A stretch of 64,000 nt of DNA from DAINBT01 sp036732785 (GCA_964537505.1 CAZICK010000005.1:5561-69560); one strand, 5' to 3'. Numbered from the stretch's first letter, positions 18,728-27,669 are shown. The notes: generated by a model not told the origin, from the sequence alone. Made by a program: numbers and translations.

Positions 18728-18780
18728 AACGATTGAGTCTTCCCGTTTGCATTTTCATTCAGTATTCGCATAGTGCGATT
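18661..18780 (-). repeat. Dispersed repeat, copy A, spanning a gene junction
   Basis: About 115 bp closely resemble 46741-46860 in the same orientation. Shared blocks include ATTTTCATTYAGTAT, TACGTCTTGTG, TTTATGT and the terminal palindrome ATACCCAGTGGGTAT (18664-18678). The element encodes the last ~17 residues of the 90-residue protein in one frame and the first ~22 residues of the PD40 protein in another. Confidence 0.75.
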
Positions 18781-18996
18781 TCGCTTACGCGGCTCTATGT
18801 GTCGCACTTTTTCTTGTGTGTTACTTATACGCAATGTCAGAACAGGGCTTTTTGAGCCAGCACCAATAATTTTATACGTTAGCGGAACATTTATCGAAGT
18901 TATGTAAAAATCCATTTTCGCGTAACAGGCCCTGTTGGATGGAATTTGGGTTAAAAAAACTGCGAAAGTTAACGCATATAAACCGTACTTTTTCAT
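18724..18996 (-). CDS. Small putative secreted protein, family not recognised
   Basis: A 90-residue product with a plausible signal peptide (MKKYGLYALTFAVFLTQIPS..., cleavage near residue 26) and a short basic domain (VPLTYKIIGAGSKSPVLTLRI). Two facts support it as a real gene: its ATG overlaps the stop of the DUF6057 gene as ATGA, and its own stop overlaps the PD40 start as ATGA. The last ~17 residues (RILNENANGKTQSL) come from the dispersed repeat, so the original C-terminus was probably different. It could be a degenerate remnant kept only for coupling. No homologue is recognised. Confidence 0.5.
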   Translation of the reverse strand: MKKYGLYALTFAVFLTQIPSNRACYAKMDFYITSINVPLTYKIIGAGSKSPVLTLRISNTQEKVRHIEPRKRNRTMRILNENANGKTQSL

Positions 18997-20891
18997 TTTT
19001 GGTTACCAGGCTGTGCCGAATAAGTGCGATTCCTCGGCATGGTGAACATGTAATAATAAAAAGTGTCACCGTATTCTTTCTTCAACCGTTCCATGTCAGT
19101 GCCTGCTGCGCCCTTTGAAACCTTCCAATCGGCAAGGAAACGACTAAAACGATTACGTATCTGTGGATCGATACTCCGACCAGCCATATCCACTTTGTGA
19201 CCGGTCGCCTGACATACCAAAATCGCCTCCTGATAATGACGAGGGACGTCAGGATAGTCAAAATCGCTAATCTGCGGAAAAACCGCCATGAACACCTCCA
19301 AATTGACAGTGTGCAAACAAGAACACATCATATACTCGAAAGCCATCTGATTGTGAGGGTTACTACGCAATAAGGGAAGCAATATCGCGGCGTCACTTAA
19401 TGTGTTAGTCGTTACAATGCAATCACGCAATCGCTTAATATCAGCGTCGTTCAAAAAAAATGGGTCCGCATCGAGACGCTGTAAACAATCATCAGCCCAA
19501 CTGCGATATGGCAAATATCCACGAAGACGGCGTAAAAAGGTCCGGGCGGCATCCGGCTGAAACTTAACAATGTTTATCATCGCCAAACGCTGCAAAAGCC
19601 ATGGACCATAATCAGTCATTCCCAAGGCCTCGTAAGCGTAGTTTTCAGACTTGTTGATGTCTCCTAATTCGTAAAGAACATCGCTTAACTTGATGGTTGT
19701 CTGCAATAAATTCCATCCTTCGTGCATTCGCCCGGCCGTAAGGAGCAGCCCAAGAGGGTGCTGAGGATATGAAAACATCTCGTCGGCAAGCTGTCCTGTA
19801 TGATACAGTGCCCGATTGACCTCAAAACATGTAAATATATTGCACGGCCGATCAAAAGCTCTCATCTCACGAGCCTGACATAAAAGCTTAGGCCACATCT
19901 TGAAGCGGGCAAAATAATTGATCCGCAAATCTCCTCTGCGAATACGGTCAACACCAAAAAAAGCCGTGGCAGAAAGCAAAACCAGCAAAATCAACGTTTC
20001 CAGAAACCATCGAAAATTGCCACCGCGAACAGCTTTATTCGCAAGGGGTTTCTTTTTGCCTGTAAATGATCGACAAAAAGCGCAGACCAATCCAACAACG
20101 AACAAATAAACGAAAGGACAAACCGCTAAAACCACGCCAATCGTATCTACTTTGGAATAACGCCCTGTCAGGCAGACACAAGAATAGACCTCTCTTAAAG
20201 TCAGGTAAGGATATAAGATACTCAGCAGGCACGGAGCGACACCAGCCATGATGACGCAACAGATACCGGCAATCCGGCTACGACGAATGATAAACTCAAA
20301 AATTATGCACAATAATGCGAAAAGCATATAGGAAGGACTGGCAGGGACAAAAACAACCGTAAGGAAAAACATGAAAACTATCACTCGAAGAAGCGAATTC
20401 GACGGAAACGATAACATATACAAACAAAAAAACAGCATTGCAATCGTCATAGCCAAAGTGTCAGCCATATAGTGCGTATAATAGTAGTATCGGCCGTACT
20501 GCAAAACCATGATCAGTGCCGGAACAAAAGACAGTATGACAAACCTCCTGCCAACCATGATCCGGATCATACAACGGAAAGTAACAGTCAATATATAGGC
20601 CAGACCGGTTACGATTATCGCTGCCAACCAGCCATAATAATAATAATGAGAAAGACATGTAGCCAGGTAATCAACCATCTCACCAGGACGAAACGGACAA
20701 TCTGCGAACACCCAGGGAACCTTCGATGAATCAAGAAAACAAATAATAGGAATCAGACCGTGAGAATAATAAACCAACCTGGCATCAATCCACAACAGCA
20801 CGAAAAGAAAAAACAAAACGAAAAAAACCACCGTACGGACAGACAGCCGAAAAACCTGCCATGATATTGTTCGCTGCTGTGATAAAATCAT
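18993..20891 (-). CDS. DUF6057-type polytopic membrane protein with C-terminal TPR-like region
   Basis: 632 residues. About ten to eleven membrane helices fill residues ~15-310, beginning FFVLFFLFVLLWIDARLVYY. The C-terminal half (~330-620) is helical and TPR-like (LADEMFSYPQHPLGLLL, LSDVLYELGDINKSENYAYEALG). The order (polytopic N-half then TPR half, with a VDARLxYY-like first helix) recalls the uncharacterised DUF6057 family; this assignment is from memory. Some O-glycosyltransferases have a similar multi-helix plus TPR layout, so sugar transfer is a possibility, but I see no glycosyltransferase motif. It heads a three-gene unit with two ATGA overlaps. The DNA is AT-richer than flanking genes. 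Confidence 0.65.
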   Translation of the reverse strand: MILSQQRTISWQVFRLSVRTVVFFVLFFLFVLLWIDARLVYYSHGLIPIICFLDSSKVPWVFADCPFRPGEMVDYLATCLSHYYYYGWLAAIIVTGLAYILTVTFRCMIRIMVGRRFVILSFVPALIMVLQYGRYYYYTHYMADTLAMTIAMLFFCLYMLSFPSNSLLRVIVFMFFLTVVFVPASPSYMLFALLCIIFEFIIRRSRIAGICCVIMAGVAPCLLSILYPYLTLREVYSCVCLTGRYSKVDTIGVVLAVCPFVYLFVVGLVCAFCRSFTGKKKPLANKAVRGGNFRWFLETLILLVLLSATAFFGVDRIRRGDLRINYFARFKMWPKLLCQAREMRAFDRPCNIFTCFEVNRALYHTGQLADEMFSYPQHPLGLLLTAGRMHEGWNLLQTTIKLSDVLYELGDINKSENYAYEALGMTDYGPWLLQRLAMINIVKFQPDAARTFLRRLRGYLPYRSWADDCLQRLDADPFFLNDADIKRLRDCIVTTNTLSDAAILLPLLRSNPHNQMAFEYMMCSCLHTVNLEVFMAVFPQISDFDYPDVPRHYQEAILVCQATGHKVDMAGRSIDPQIRNRFSRFLADWKVSKGAAGTDMERLKKEYGDTFYYYMFTMPRNRTYSAQPGNQK

Positions 20892-21140
20892 TTTCGTGTT
20901 CCACCGTGTCTTCCATATTTTAGTTTCCTACGGTTGCCGTAACGGTCAAATCGCTAACACCACGAAAATGTTAGATATCTTGTAATGTTTCATGGCAGGT
21001 CTCTCCGAAAAGATTGTTTATCCCCCATATAAAATGATACACAAACTTGTGCCCGCGATTCACAATCCTTTTGTCGCTGACGCCACAATTCGACATCCTG
21101 GCTTACGCGTGACTGGAAAACATCATATCTGTTGGGGCAA

Positions 21141-23192
21141 TTAGCCTTCGTTACTTTCCTTTTTGGCCTTGGCCTTGGCGACAATCTGCTGTACGACGTT
21201 CGGCGGCACAGCCTCGTAATGGCTCAGGTCCATGGTGTAACTGCCTTGGCCACCGGTGACGCTTTTGAGTTGGGAGTTATATTGCTGAATCTCAGCCAGC
21301 GGCACCTGAGCTTTAATCGTAATCATATTGCCAGGCAGTACATCCTGCCCCTGGACGCGGCCTCGCCGTCCGGCCAGATCGCCGGCGATGTCACCGACCT
21401 TATCGCAAGGTATGGTAACTTCCATATTGACGATCGGCTCCAACAGAGTAGGACTGCACTGCATAAAGGCCTTGCGGAACACCTCGCGCCCGGCGATCTG
21501 AAAGGCTATATCCTTACTGTCAACCGGATGGGTCTTGCCATCGACAAGAATGACCTTCACGTCAACAACCGGGAACCCGGCAATAACACCGTCGCTTATG
21601 GCCGCCTGACAACCCTTATCGACGCTAGGCCGTAGCGACTGATCGATAGAACCGCCGAAAATCTTATCGACGAATTCATAGCCTTTGCCAGTCTCGTTCG
21701 GTTCCATGTCAATAAAAACGCGTGCAAACTGGCCGGAGCCGCCAGACTGTTTCTTGTGAGTGTATTCCACATATTTAGCCGAAGATGTGATAGTTTCACG
21801 ATAAGGAATCTGAGGCGTTTTTGTAATCACTTCTAGGTTGCGCCGGGACTGCAGACGAGAGAGTATCACTCGCACGTGCAGCTCGCCCAGTCCGGAAACG
21901 ACCATCTCGTTGGTCTGACGGTCCCGATTAATGGCGAAGGTTGGATCGGCATCGGTCACTTCATTCAAAACGCCGGATATCTTTGTCTCGTCTCCACGGC
22001 TCTTTGGTTCGATCGCCAGCGAATACATCGGAATCGGAAGAGGAGAAAATTCGATCCGACCGGGTTCTTTGCCAACAAACACCGTATCGCGAATGCTCAG
22101 TTCCTCGAGTTTGGCCAGAGTAACGATGTCTCCAGCCTGAGCTTGGTCCAATTGGTCCAGTTTATCGCCCTGAATCTTACAAATGTGGCCGCAGCGCATA
22201 CCTTTCTTGCCGCCGGTGGCCTGTAAAGTTGTATCGCTCTTAATAGTGCCGCTGGCCAATCGAATGGTCGTGTACTTGATGTTACTTTTAGGATCATTGG
22301 AAACACGACACACCAGACCTATAAGGTTGCCAGAAGGATCGGGGTGGATTTCACTCGTAGCTTGCTCATCGCCTTGGCCCGTTACGATTTTCAGTTTTAC
22401 GCCGTTAACCGGACTGGGACAATATTGGGCTATGAGATCGAGAAGCTGTTCGACTCCGATCTCATTACGAGCACTGGTAAAAACGATCGGTACCAGCGAT
22501 TGCGAGATCATAGCTTCGGTAAATACGCTGGCCAGCTTTTCAGGAGCGATTTTTTCACCGCTGAGATAATTCTCCATGAGTTCCTCGTCAGCCTCGACAA
22601 TGGTCTCGACGAGATTGGTATGGGCATTGGCTACATCGGTGAAAGCACCCTCGCCACTGTCGTTATTAATGCAATCGATAACATCACCACCGTCGGCCCA
22701 AGACAGGTTGGCACAGCGGCATTCCATTCCGAAGGACTCTTGAATACTGCTGACCAGCGATTCCAGCTCTTCAGTGCCGGAATCGATTTTATTGACAACG
22801 ATTATGCATGCCATGCCGCGATCCCGGGCGGCCTGAAAGAGCTTTCGAGTGTTCATCTGGATGCCGGCCGAGGCGCTGACCACAACCACAGCCGTCTCAG
22901 CACCGGGTAAAGCGCTAATCGCCGCTCCGTAAAAATCGGGATAACCGGGCGTATCGATAAGGTTGATTTCCTTGCCTTTATGGCTGATATGCGCCAGAGC
23001 GGAGTCGATCGAATGACCACGCTGCTTTTCTTCCTCATCAGCGTCCATAATAGAGCTTTTATCATCAATTCTTCCGAGACGGTTGGTAATCCCGGTTTTG
23101 TGCAAAATAGCTTCAGCCAGAGTTGTCTTACCAGCACCGCTGTGCCCTACTAAAACGATGTTCCGAATGTCATTTATTGTGTAACTTGCCAT
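21141..23192 (-). CDS. Elongation factor G-like GTPase (EF-G paralogue)
   Basis: 683 residues with the full EF-G domain order: GTPase (1-~275), domain II (~290-390), III-V (~400-683). The motifs are GHSGAGKT (16-23), DTPGYPDF (~79-86) and NKID (~133-136). Canonical EF-G has AHIDAGKTT and RGITI; here these read GHSGAGKTT and RGHSI, as in the divergent EF-G-like (FusA2-type) group, which lacks clear proof of a translocase role. It may act in ribosome recycling, stress translation or tetracycline-type protection (family knowledge, unproved here). It stands alone, away from rpsL/rpsG/tuf, which also argues for a paralogue. The main fusA is presumably elsewhere. Confidence 0.9.
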   Translation of the reverse strand: MASYTINDIRNIVLVGHSGAGKTTLAEAILHKTGITNRLGRIDDKSSIMDADEEEKQRGHSIDSALAHISHKGKEINLIDTPGYPDFYGAAISALPGAETAVVVVSASAGIQMNTRKLFQAARDRGMACIIVVNKIDSGTEELESLVSSIQESFGMECRCANLSWADGGDVIDCINNDSGEGAFTDVANAHTNLVETIVEADEELMENYLSGEKIAPEKLASVFTEAMISQSLVPIVFTSARNEIGVEQLLDLIAQYCPSPVNGVKLKIVTGQGDEQATSEIHPDPSGNLIGLVCRVSNDPKSNIKYTTIRLASGTIKSDTTLQATGGKKGMRCGHICKIQGDKLDQLDQAQAGDIVTLAKLEELSIRDTVFVGKEPGRIEFSPLPIPMYSLAIEPKSRGDETKISGVLNEVTDADPTFAINRDRQTNEMVVSGLGELHVRVILSRLQSRRNLEVITKTPQIPYRETITSSAKYVEYTHKKQSGGSGQFARVFIDMEPNETGKGYEFVDKIFGGSIDQSLRPSVDKGCQAAISDGVIAGFPVVDVKVILVDGKTHPVDSKDIAFQIAGREVFRKAFMQCSPTLLEPIVNMEVTIPCDKVGDIAGDLAGRRGRVQGQDVLPGNMITIKAQVPLAEIQQYNSQLKSVTGGQGSYTMDLSHYEAVPPNVVQQIVAKAKAKKESNEG

Positions 23193-23239
23193 TCAGGCCT
23201 CCAAATCTATTCAAATTGTTCCGATTTACAAAACACTAC

Positions 23240-23267
23240 AATATAGCAGTTTTGCCAAGCCAGGCAA
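23240..23267 (-). promoter_or_regulatory. Putative promoter for the EF-G-like gene
   Basis: On the minus strand TTGCCT (23262-23267) and TATATT (23240-23245) are 16 nt apart, giving a leader of ~40 nt. The -35 overlaps a small inverted repeat TTGCC/GGCAA. Confidence 0.4.
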
Positions 23268-23370
23268 GAGATTTTTTTTGTTGGTTACAAAATTGCCCGA
23301 ACGTTAAAATAAGCGGTTTGTCTCAGGAGTGATTGGCTGGTTTTGATTGACGCGGAGATTGGACTAATCG

Positions 23371-24477
23371 ATGAAAAGCCTGTTCAGTAAAAGAGTTATG
23401 TTTTTTCCGACAGGCCCGGCCATGCTGCTGGTCCTCGGTGTGGTGACACTAATCGCCGGCGGCTGTGATAAACAGCCCGACCAGACCAGCGGCACTCTGA
23501 TCAAGGTCGATAGTGGGAAAATGCTGATATGGGGCACATTTGCCCAAATCCAACTAAGATGTCTCGACCAGCAAACGGGCAGACAGGCAATTGCCGCAGC
23601 CCGTCAGGCCCTTGATGAGATCGATCTACTGCTGAGCACCTATCGCGAAGATTCGGAGCTGTCCCACGTCAATCTGCATGCGGCACAAGAGCCGGTCAGG
23701 GTCTCGCATGAAACCTACTATGTCTTGAAGAAAGCCTATGAATACAGCCAAATTACCGATGGAGCATTTGATATTACCGTAACTCCTCTGCTGAGCGTTT
23801 GGAAGCAGGCGGGCGGCGAAGATCGCCTGCCCAGCCAGGAAGAATTGGACCAGGCAAAAAAAAAGGTTGGTTTCCGGAACCTACAGCTATCCGAGCCCCA
23901 AAATCGCACGGTTTCGTTTTCTCAGCCATGGGTCCGATTGAATGTGGACGCGATCGCCGAGGGTTATGCGGCCGATAGGGCGCTGGCGGCGCTGCGGCTG
24001 CCGGGCGTGGCAGCCGGGCTGGTCGATATCGGTGGCGAAATCGCCTGTTTCACTCAGGACGATGTGACCCAGGATTGGCTGGTGGGTATTCAGGACCCAT
24101 TTGCATGGGATACCGACAATCCTTTAAGTCAGCGGGCTCGCTGGGTCGTGCGTTTGCGAAACGGCGCTATTTCCACCAGCGGCAATTATCGCCGATATAC
24201 AACGATCAAACACAAAAAGTACAGCCATATTATTGACCCACGAACCGGTCAGCCGGCCCAAAAGCTGCCCAGCGTAACCATTATCGCTTCACAAACGATC
24301 GATGCCGACGCTTTAGCCACAGCCGTCTCGGTAATGGGACCGGAAAAAGGTCTGCAATTAATCGAGTCTATCGACGATACCGAGGCGTTTCTGGTGGCCG
24401 GCAGCGATGAGGAGCCTCGAATATACCGCACCAGTGGGTTCGCTAAATACGAAGTAAAAGACAACGCAAAGCAATAA
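23371..24477 (+). CDS. apbE: FAD:protein FMN transferase, ApbE-type lipoprotein
   Basis: ApbE covalently attaches FMN to a threonine of partner flavoproteins such as NqrB/C or RnfD/G outside the cytoplasm. The 368-residue product has a lipoprotein signal with lipobox IAGGC (Cys ~31). Family motifs are present: VDAIAEGYAADRAL (~193-206), VDIGGEIACF, STSGNYRRY, the signature HIIDPRTGQP (~288-297), and DADALATAVSVMG near 312-324. No Nqr or Rnf genes are adjacent. The gene converges on a methyltransferase gene with only 3 nt between the two stop codons, so the transcripts must overlap. Confidence 0.93.
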   Translation: MKSLFSKRVMFFPTGPAMLLVLGVVTLIAGGCDKQPDQTSGTLIKVDSGKMLIWGTFAQIQLRCLDQQTGRQAIAAARQALDEIDLLLSTYREDSELSHVNLHAAQEPVRVSHETYYVLKKAYEYSQITDGAFDITVTPLLSVWKQAGGEDRLPSQEELDQAKKKVGFRNLQLSEPQNRTVSFSQPWVRLNVDAIAEGYAADRALAALRLPGVAAGLVDIGGEIACFTQDDVTQDWLVGIQDPFAWDTDNPLSQRARWVVRLRNGAISTSGNYRRYTTIKHKKYSHIIDPRTGQPAQKLPSVTIIASQTIDADALATAVSVMGPEKGLQLIESIDDTEAFLVAGSDEEPRIYRTSGFAKYEVKDNAKQ

Positions 24478-24480
24478 AAC

Positions 24481-25446
24481 TCAAAAAGCATATGGTTTTT
24501 TCGCGGTGACCCAACTGCAGCCGATATCTTCATTTTGAAAAACGAGTTGAGGCGTAGAGAACCCTGTCTTTTCAATGACCGAAAACAGTTCCGGCCATGA
24601 ATAGGCCCCGACCATAACATTGAACAAGGCTGGAATCAGTGGACCTGTTTTAGTCTCGTTCAGCAAAAACTCCTGGATAGCAAGCAAACCGCCGCGGTCT
24701 AAACAATCCCAGGCTTTTTTAAGTTTCATCGCGGCCTTACTCTCGGCCCCGTGCAGAACGTTGGACAGAAGGACAACATCGTACCCGCTGCCAAAATTAT
24801 CAGTTTCCCAGTTTCCTTCCTGCGCGGAGATTCTGCTCTCCATACCTTTCTCTGCGATGATCGACCGGGCGATAGCGATTGTTTCCGGAAGGTCAAAGAT
24901 GGTTGCTTTCAGGCGGGGATATTTCTGACAGGCAAGGACACAGTAGGCGCCCGGACCACCGCCGACATCGAGCAGACGCTCTCGGCCGGTCAGGTCGATA
25001 TGATCGGTAAAGAATTTACCGCGCCCGCCCATCGTAATATTATGCATGCCAAGGATAAAATCGCGGTGTGATTGCTCCGAACCCTGCGGCGTTACCGGCG
25101 TTCCGATGAGTCGGCCCGGCAGCGCACTCCAATTCTCCCACACGGCCGCTGAGTGCGCAATGATATTTCCCTGATAGAGCACCTTGCCTTCAACCAGATA
25201 CTGCTCGGAAAGTGCGGTATTCACATAACCGCTTCCTTGTCTTTCAAGAAGGCCCATCGCACAGCAGGCAATCAGAACTTTCTCCAGCAGACCCATATCC
25301 GCCGAACAAAGACCTGCCAGCCTTTCACACGTACAGCACTGCCCGGAAAGCCGTGTAAACAGTTCCAGTTGAACTGCCGTTTGAAGAATACGCGAAGCGC
25401 GGTACGCCCACGTCAAATCAGTCAAATACTGCAATCCTTTTTCCAT
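24481..25446 (-). CDS. SAM-dependent O-methyltransferase (PF00891-like)
   Basis: About 321 residues from ATG 25446, chosen because AAAGGGA precedes it at the right distance; an upstream frame reaches 25533. The N-terminal ~100 residues are a winged-helix dimerisation domain (LTDLTWAYRASRILQTAV, LFTRLSGQCCTCERLAGL). The catalytic domain has the SAM motif LLDVGGGPGAY, the acidic loop TIFDLPETI, and VVLLSNVLHG. This is the layout of class I O-methyltransferases related to acetylserotonin or polyketide methyltransferases. The substrate cannot be told from sequence; no biosynthetic cluster is nearby. Confidence 0.85.
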   Translation of the reverse strand: MEKGLQYLTDLTWAYRASRILQTAVQLELFTRLSGQCCTCERLAGLCSADMGLLEKVLIACCAMGLLERQGSGYVNTALSEQYLVEGKVLYQGNIIAHSAAVWENWSALPGRLIGTPVTPQGSEQSHRDFILGMHNITMGGRGKFFTDHIDLTGRERLLDVGGGPGAYCVLACQKYPRLKATIFDLPETIAIARSIIAEKGMESRISAQEGNWETDNFGSGYDVVLLSNVLHGAESKAAMKLKKAWDCLDRGGLLAIQEFLLNETKTGPLIPALFNVMVGAYSWPELFSVIEKTGFSTPQLVFQNEDIGCSWVTAKKPYAF

Positions 25447-25681
25447 AAAAATCCCTTTGAACTGACATCTCCCGTTTTGACGGTTAAAAGGCACACTTTC
25501 TACGTAGAACGCCAATAATCTTACCAAATTCACCTTAGACTATCAAGAGATTCCACTTTATTCGTTAGTGATAAAAATCTTGTCCACAAAAAACCAAATA
25601 AAAATAATTCACAGGCAATGTGTCATAACATATTGAAATAAAATCAATTATATTGAGCAGCTCTCGAAAAATTTAGATGCG

Positions 25682-25695
25682 GTAACCCTGGTTAC
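25682..25695. promoter_or_regulatory. Perfect 6-2-6 inverted repeat, likely operator
   Basis: GTAACC-CT-GGTTAC ends 13 nt upstream of the -35 hexamer at 25709. This is a typical position for an activator or repressor site. Confidence 0.4.
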
Positions 25696-25708
25696 TTTAG
25701 TCCCTTGC

Positions 25709-25737
25709 TTGACTTAAGAGGTGTTGCCTTATAGAAT
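25709..25737 (+). promoter_or_regulatory. Putative promoter for the HAF-repeat protein gene
   Basis: TTGACT (25709-25714), a 17-nt spacer, then TAGAAT (25732-25737). Each hexamer matches consensus at five of six positions. Confidence 0.55.
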
Positions 25738-25802
25738 CGCGTGGACTTTGCGGTCCATTGAGAATGTAAATAGCGGGTTAGTTATTGTTACCCAAACAAA
25801 AA

Positions 25803-25830
25803 CGTGTCATTCCCGCGAAAGCGGGACACG
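25803..25830. repeat. REP-like hairpin with GAAA tetraloop
   Basis: CCCGC-GAAA-GCGGG (25812-25825) is enclosed by CGTGT/ACACG, with a 4-nt bulge. It is followed by GAAGC tandem copies. The motif TCATTCCCGCGAAAGCGGG is widespread as an intergenic palindrome in many bacteria. Only one copy was seen here. Confidence 0.6.
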
Positions 25831-25960
25831 AAGCGAAGCGAAGAGCCGCGATAGCGAATCCATATTGATTACAATGTTAGTTACTCAAACTGACCGTTTT
25901 AAGTTGGCAAGTACGCGTAACTATTTTACGGACACTTAATTACAAGGAAAGGGAAAAGAA

Positions 25961-27571
25961 ATGAAATGTAACATACTGACAGTAGTGGGTTTAGTAATGT
26001 TTTTTGCCGGTGTTTGCCTGGGGGCGGATTATCAAGTGATTGATCTGGGTGAAGTTTCCACTCTTTTCGGCGAGCCATGGCCGCACTTGAGCATTAACGA
26101 TCAAGGCCAGGTAGCAGGAACACAGCCGGATGGTCTCATCCCCTTCAATGCATATATCTGGCAGGAAGGCGTTAAGAGTTATATTCCGCCCGATGGCGGC
26201 AATATAATCTTCGCGGATGACATCAACAATTCCGGCCTGGCAATTGGCAGTGAGTCTGATGGTTTTATGGCCACAGGTTTTTACTGGCAAAACAATGAAA
26301 AAAAATATCTCGAAATGGATAATTCTTATGGACAAGCCCTGGCCGTCAATGATTCTAATGTCATTGTGGGTTACCTGGCGCCGGATCCTATGGCGACTTG
26401 GTTGACCGATGCGGTTATCTGGCCCGACGCTAATAATATAGTGCCGGTGGAAAAACTATATCCCGACGATACCTTCAATGAAGCTACCGATATTAACAAT
26501 AACAATAAAGTTGTAGGTTTTTCCGGCGACAATACCAGCAAAAGAGCCTTTCTTTGGCAGGAAGGTTCACCGATAGTCGATCTTGACCCATCGTTTGATT
26601 ACACCCAGATGATTGCCAACGCAATAAATAATAACGATCAAGTTGTTGGCTACATGGTCGGTCAAGACGGTAAGGAGCGTGCCTTTAGCTGGCAAACGGA
26701 TGTGATAACGCCACTGGGAATCATTGGTGATGAAAGTTGGGCTAATGCTATCAACGACACAGAGCAGGTGGTCGGCACTTATTCGAATACACCAGATGAG
26801 ACTTACGCATGTATTTGGCAAAATGGTATGCCGGGTGATTTGAATACACTCCTGCCGCCGGGTGAGAACTGGATTCTTACCGAGGCACACGATATTAATA
26901 ATTCCGGCTGGATCGTAGGTATTGGTGTAAACCCGGACGGTTTACAGAATCATGGATTTCTTCTAAAAACAATAGTTGTTGCTAACACCGCGCCGCTGGC
27001 TGATGCCGGCGAAGATCAAACGCTATATGCAACAGGTGGGATTGTGGAAGTTACCCTGGACGGCTCAGGGTCAAGTTACGCTGACGGCGACCAACTGGAA
27101 TACTCTTGGAGTTGGACTATTGAGGATAACGAATTTACTGCAACAGGTGTGACGCCTTCCATTGAACTGCCCCTCGGTACCCATGTCATAGAGTTGATTG
27201 TCAACGATGGCCAACTAGACAGCGAGCCTGACTATGTCACTATTGAGGTATTGCCCGAACCGACCACAACGGTTGAGGAAATCCTCGAAGAAGCTATCGA
27301 GGTAATCAATGACCTTGACACGAATACATTAAAAAACAAGAACTCAGCCACCCCACTGACCAACAAGATAGAAGCCGTGCTCAAGCAGATTGATAACGGC
27401 GACTATTTCGAGGCACTGAACAAACTTGAAAACGATCTCCTGGGAAAAACCGATGGTTGTGCTAAAAAAGGCGTTCCAGACAAAAACGACTGGATCACTA
27501 CCTGCCCGGAACAAGAGCGGGTTTACTCTCTAATCATGGACGCCATCACCATGTTGCGCGAACTAATATGA
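25961..27571 (+). CDS. Secreted HAF-repeat protein with PKD-like domain
   Basis: 536 residues. The signal peptide is residues 1-~20 (LVMFFAGVCLGA). Residues ~40-330 are HAF-type repeats of about 45 residues, with phrases such as INNNDQVVGYMVG, DINNNNKVVGFSG and AFSWQ. Residues ~340-430 are a PKD/Ig-like domain (ADAGEDQTLYATGG, LDGSGSSYADGD). The last ~100 residues are helical with paired cysteines (GCAKKGVPDKNDWITTC), a tail I have seen on other extracellular planctomycete proteins. Function is unknown; adhesion or matrix binding is inferred. A leader of ~215 nt carries a REP-like hairpin, and a terminator follows. Confidence 0.85.
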   Translation: MKCNILTVVGLVMFFAGVCLGADYQVIDLGEVSTLFGEPWPHLSINDQGQVAGTQPDGLIPFNAYIWQEGVKSYIPPDGGNIIFADDINNSGLAIGSESDGFMATGFYWQNNEKKYLEMDNSYGQALAVNDSNVIVGYLAPDPMATWLTDAVIWPDANNIVPVEKLYPDDTFNEATDINNNNKVVGFSGDNTSKRAFLWQEGSPIVDLDPSFDYTQMIANAINNNDQVVGYMVGQDGKERAFSWQTDVITPLGIIGDESWANAINDTEQVVGTYSNTPDETYACIWQNGMPGDLNTLLPPGENWILTEAHDINNSGWIVGIGVNPDGLQNHGFLLKTIVVANTAPLADAGEDQTLYATGGIVEVTLDGSGSSYADGDQLEYSWSWTIEDNEFTATGVTPSIELPLGTHVIELIVNDGQLDSEPDYVTIEVLPEPTTTVEEILEEAIEVINDLDTNTLKNKNSATPLTNKIEAVLKQIDNGDYFEALNKLENDLLGKTDGCAKKGVPDKNDWITTCPEQERVYSLIMDAITMLRELI

Positions 27572-27599
27572 CCGAGCGGCATAACTATCTGGCATGTAA

Positions 27600-27650
27600 G
27601 CAGTTGCGTCGCTAGACAGAGCGATGGACTGCATGTTTTTTGTCTTTTTT
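27600..27650 (+). terminator. Intrinsic terminator of the HAF-repeat protein gene
   Basis: GCAGT...TCGCT pairs with AGCGA...ACTGC (27600-27632, two 5-bp stems around a small internal loop), followed by two T-runs to 27650. It lies in the convergent spacer before the nitroreductase 3' end. Confidence 0.65.
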
Positions 27651-27669
27651 CACCGGCCCGCTGAGCTGA

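Larger units (their letters stand above)
25534..25960. other. Regulatory/intergenic region upstream of the HAF-repeat protein gene
   Basis: This ~427-bp AT-rich region separates two divergent genes. It holds a perfect inverted repeat, a good promoter and a strong hairpin, listed separately, arranged so that the hairpin falls in a ~215-nt leader of the HAF gene. A 72-codon frame over the hairpin (reading CHSRESG) is typical of read-through of such palindromes and is not a gene. Confidence 0.6.

Noticed and set aside
25721..25939. 72-codon frame reading CHSRESG
   Set aside because: It is the usual translation of an intergenic palindrome (25803-25830), not a gene.
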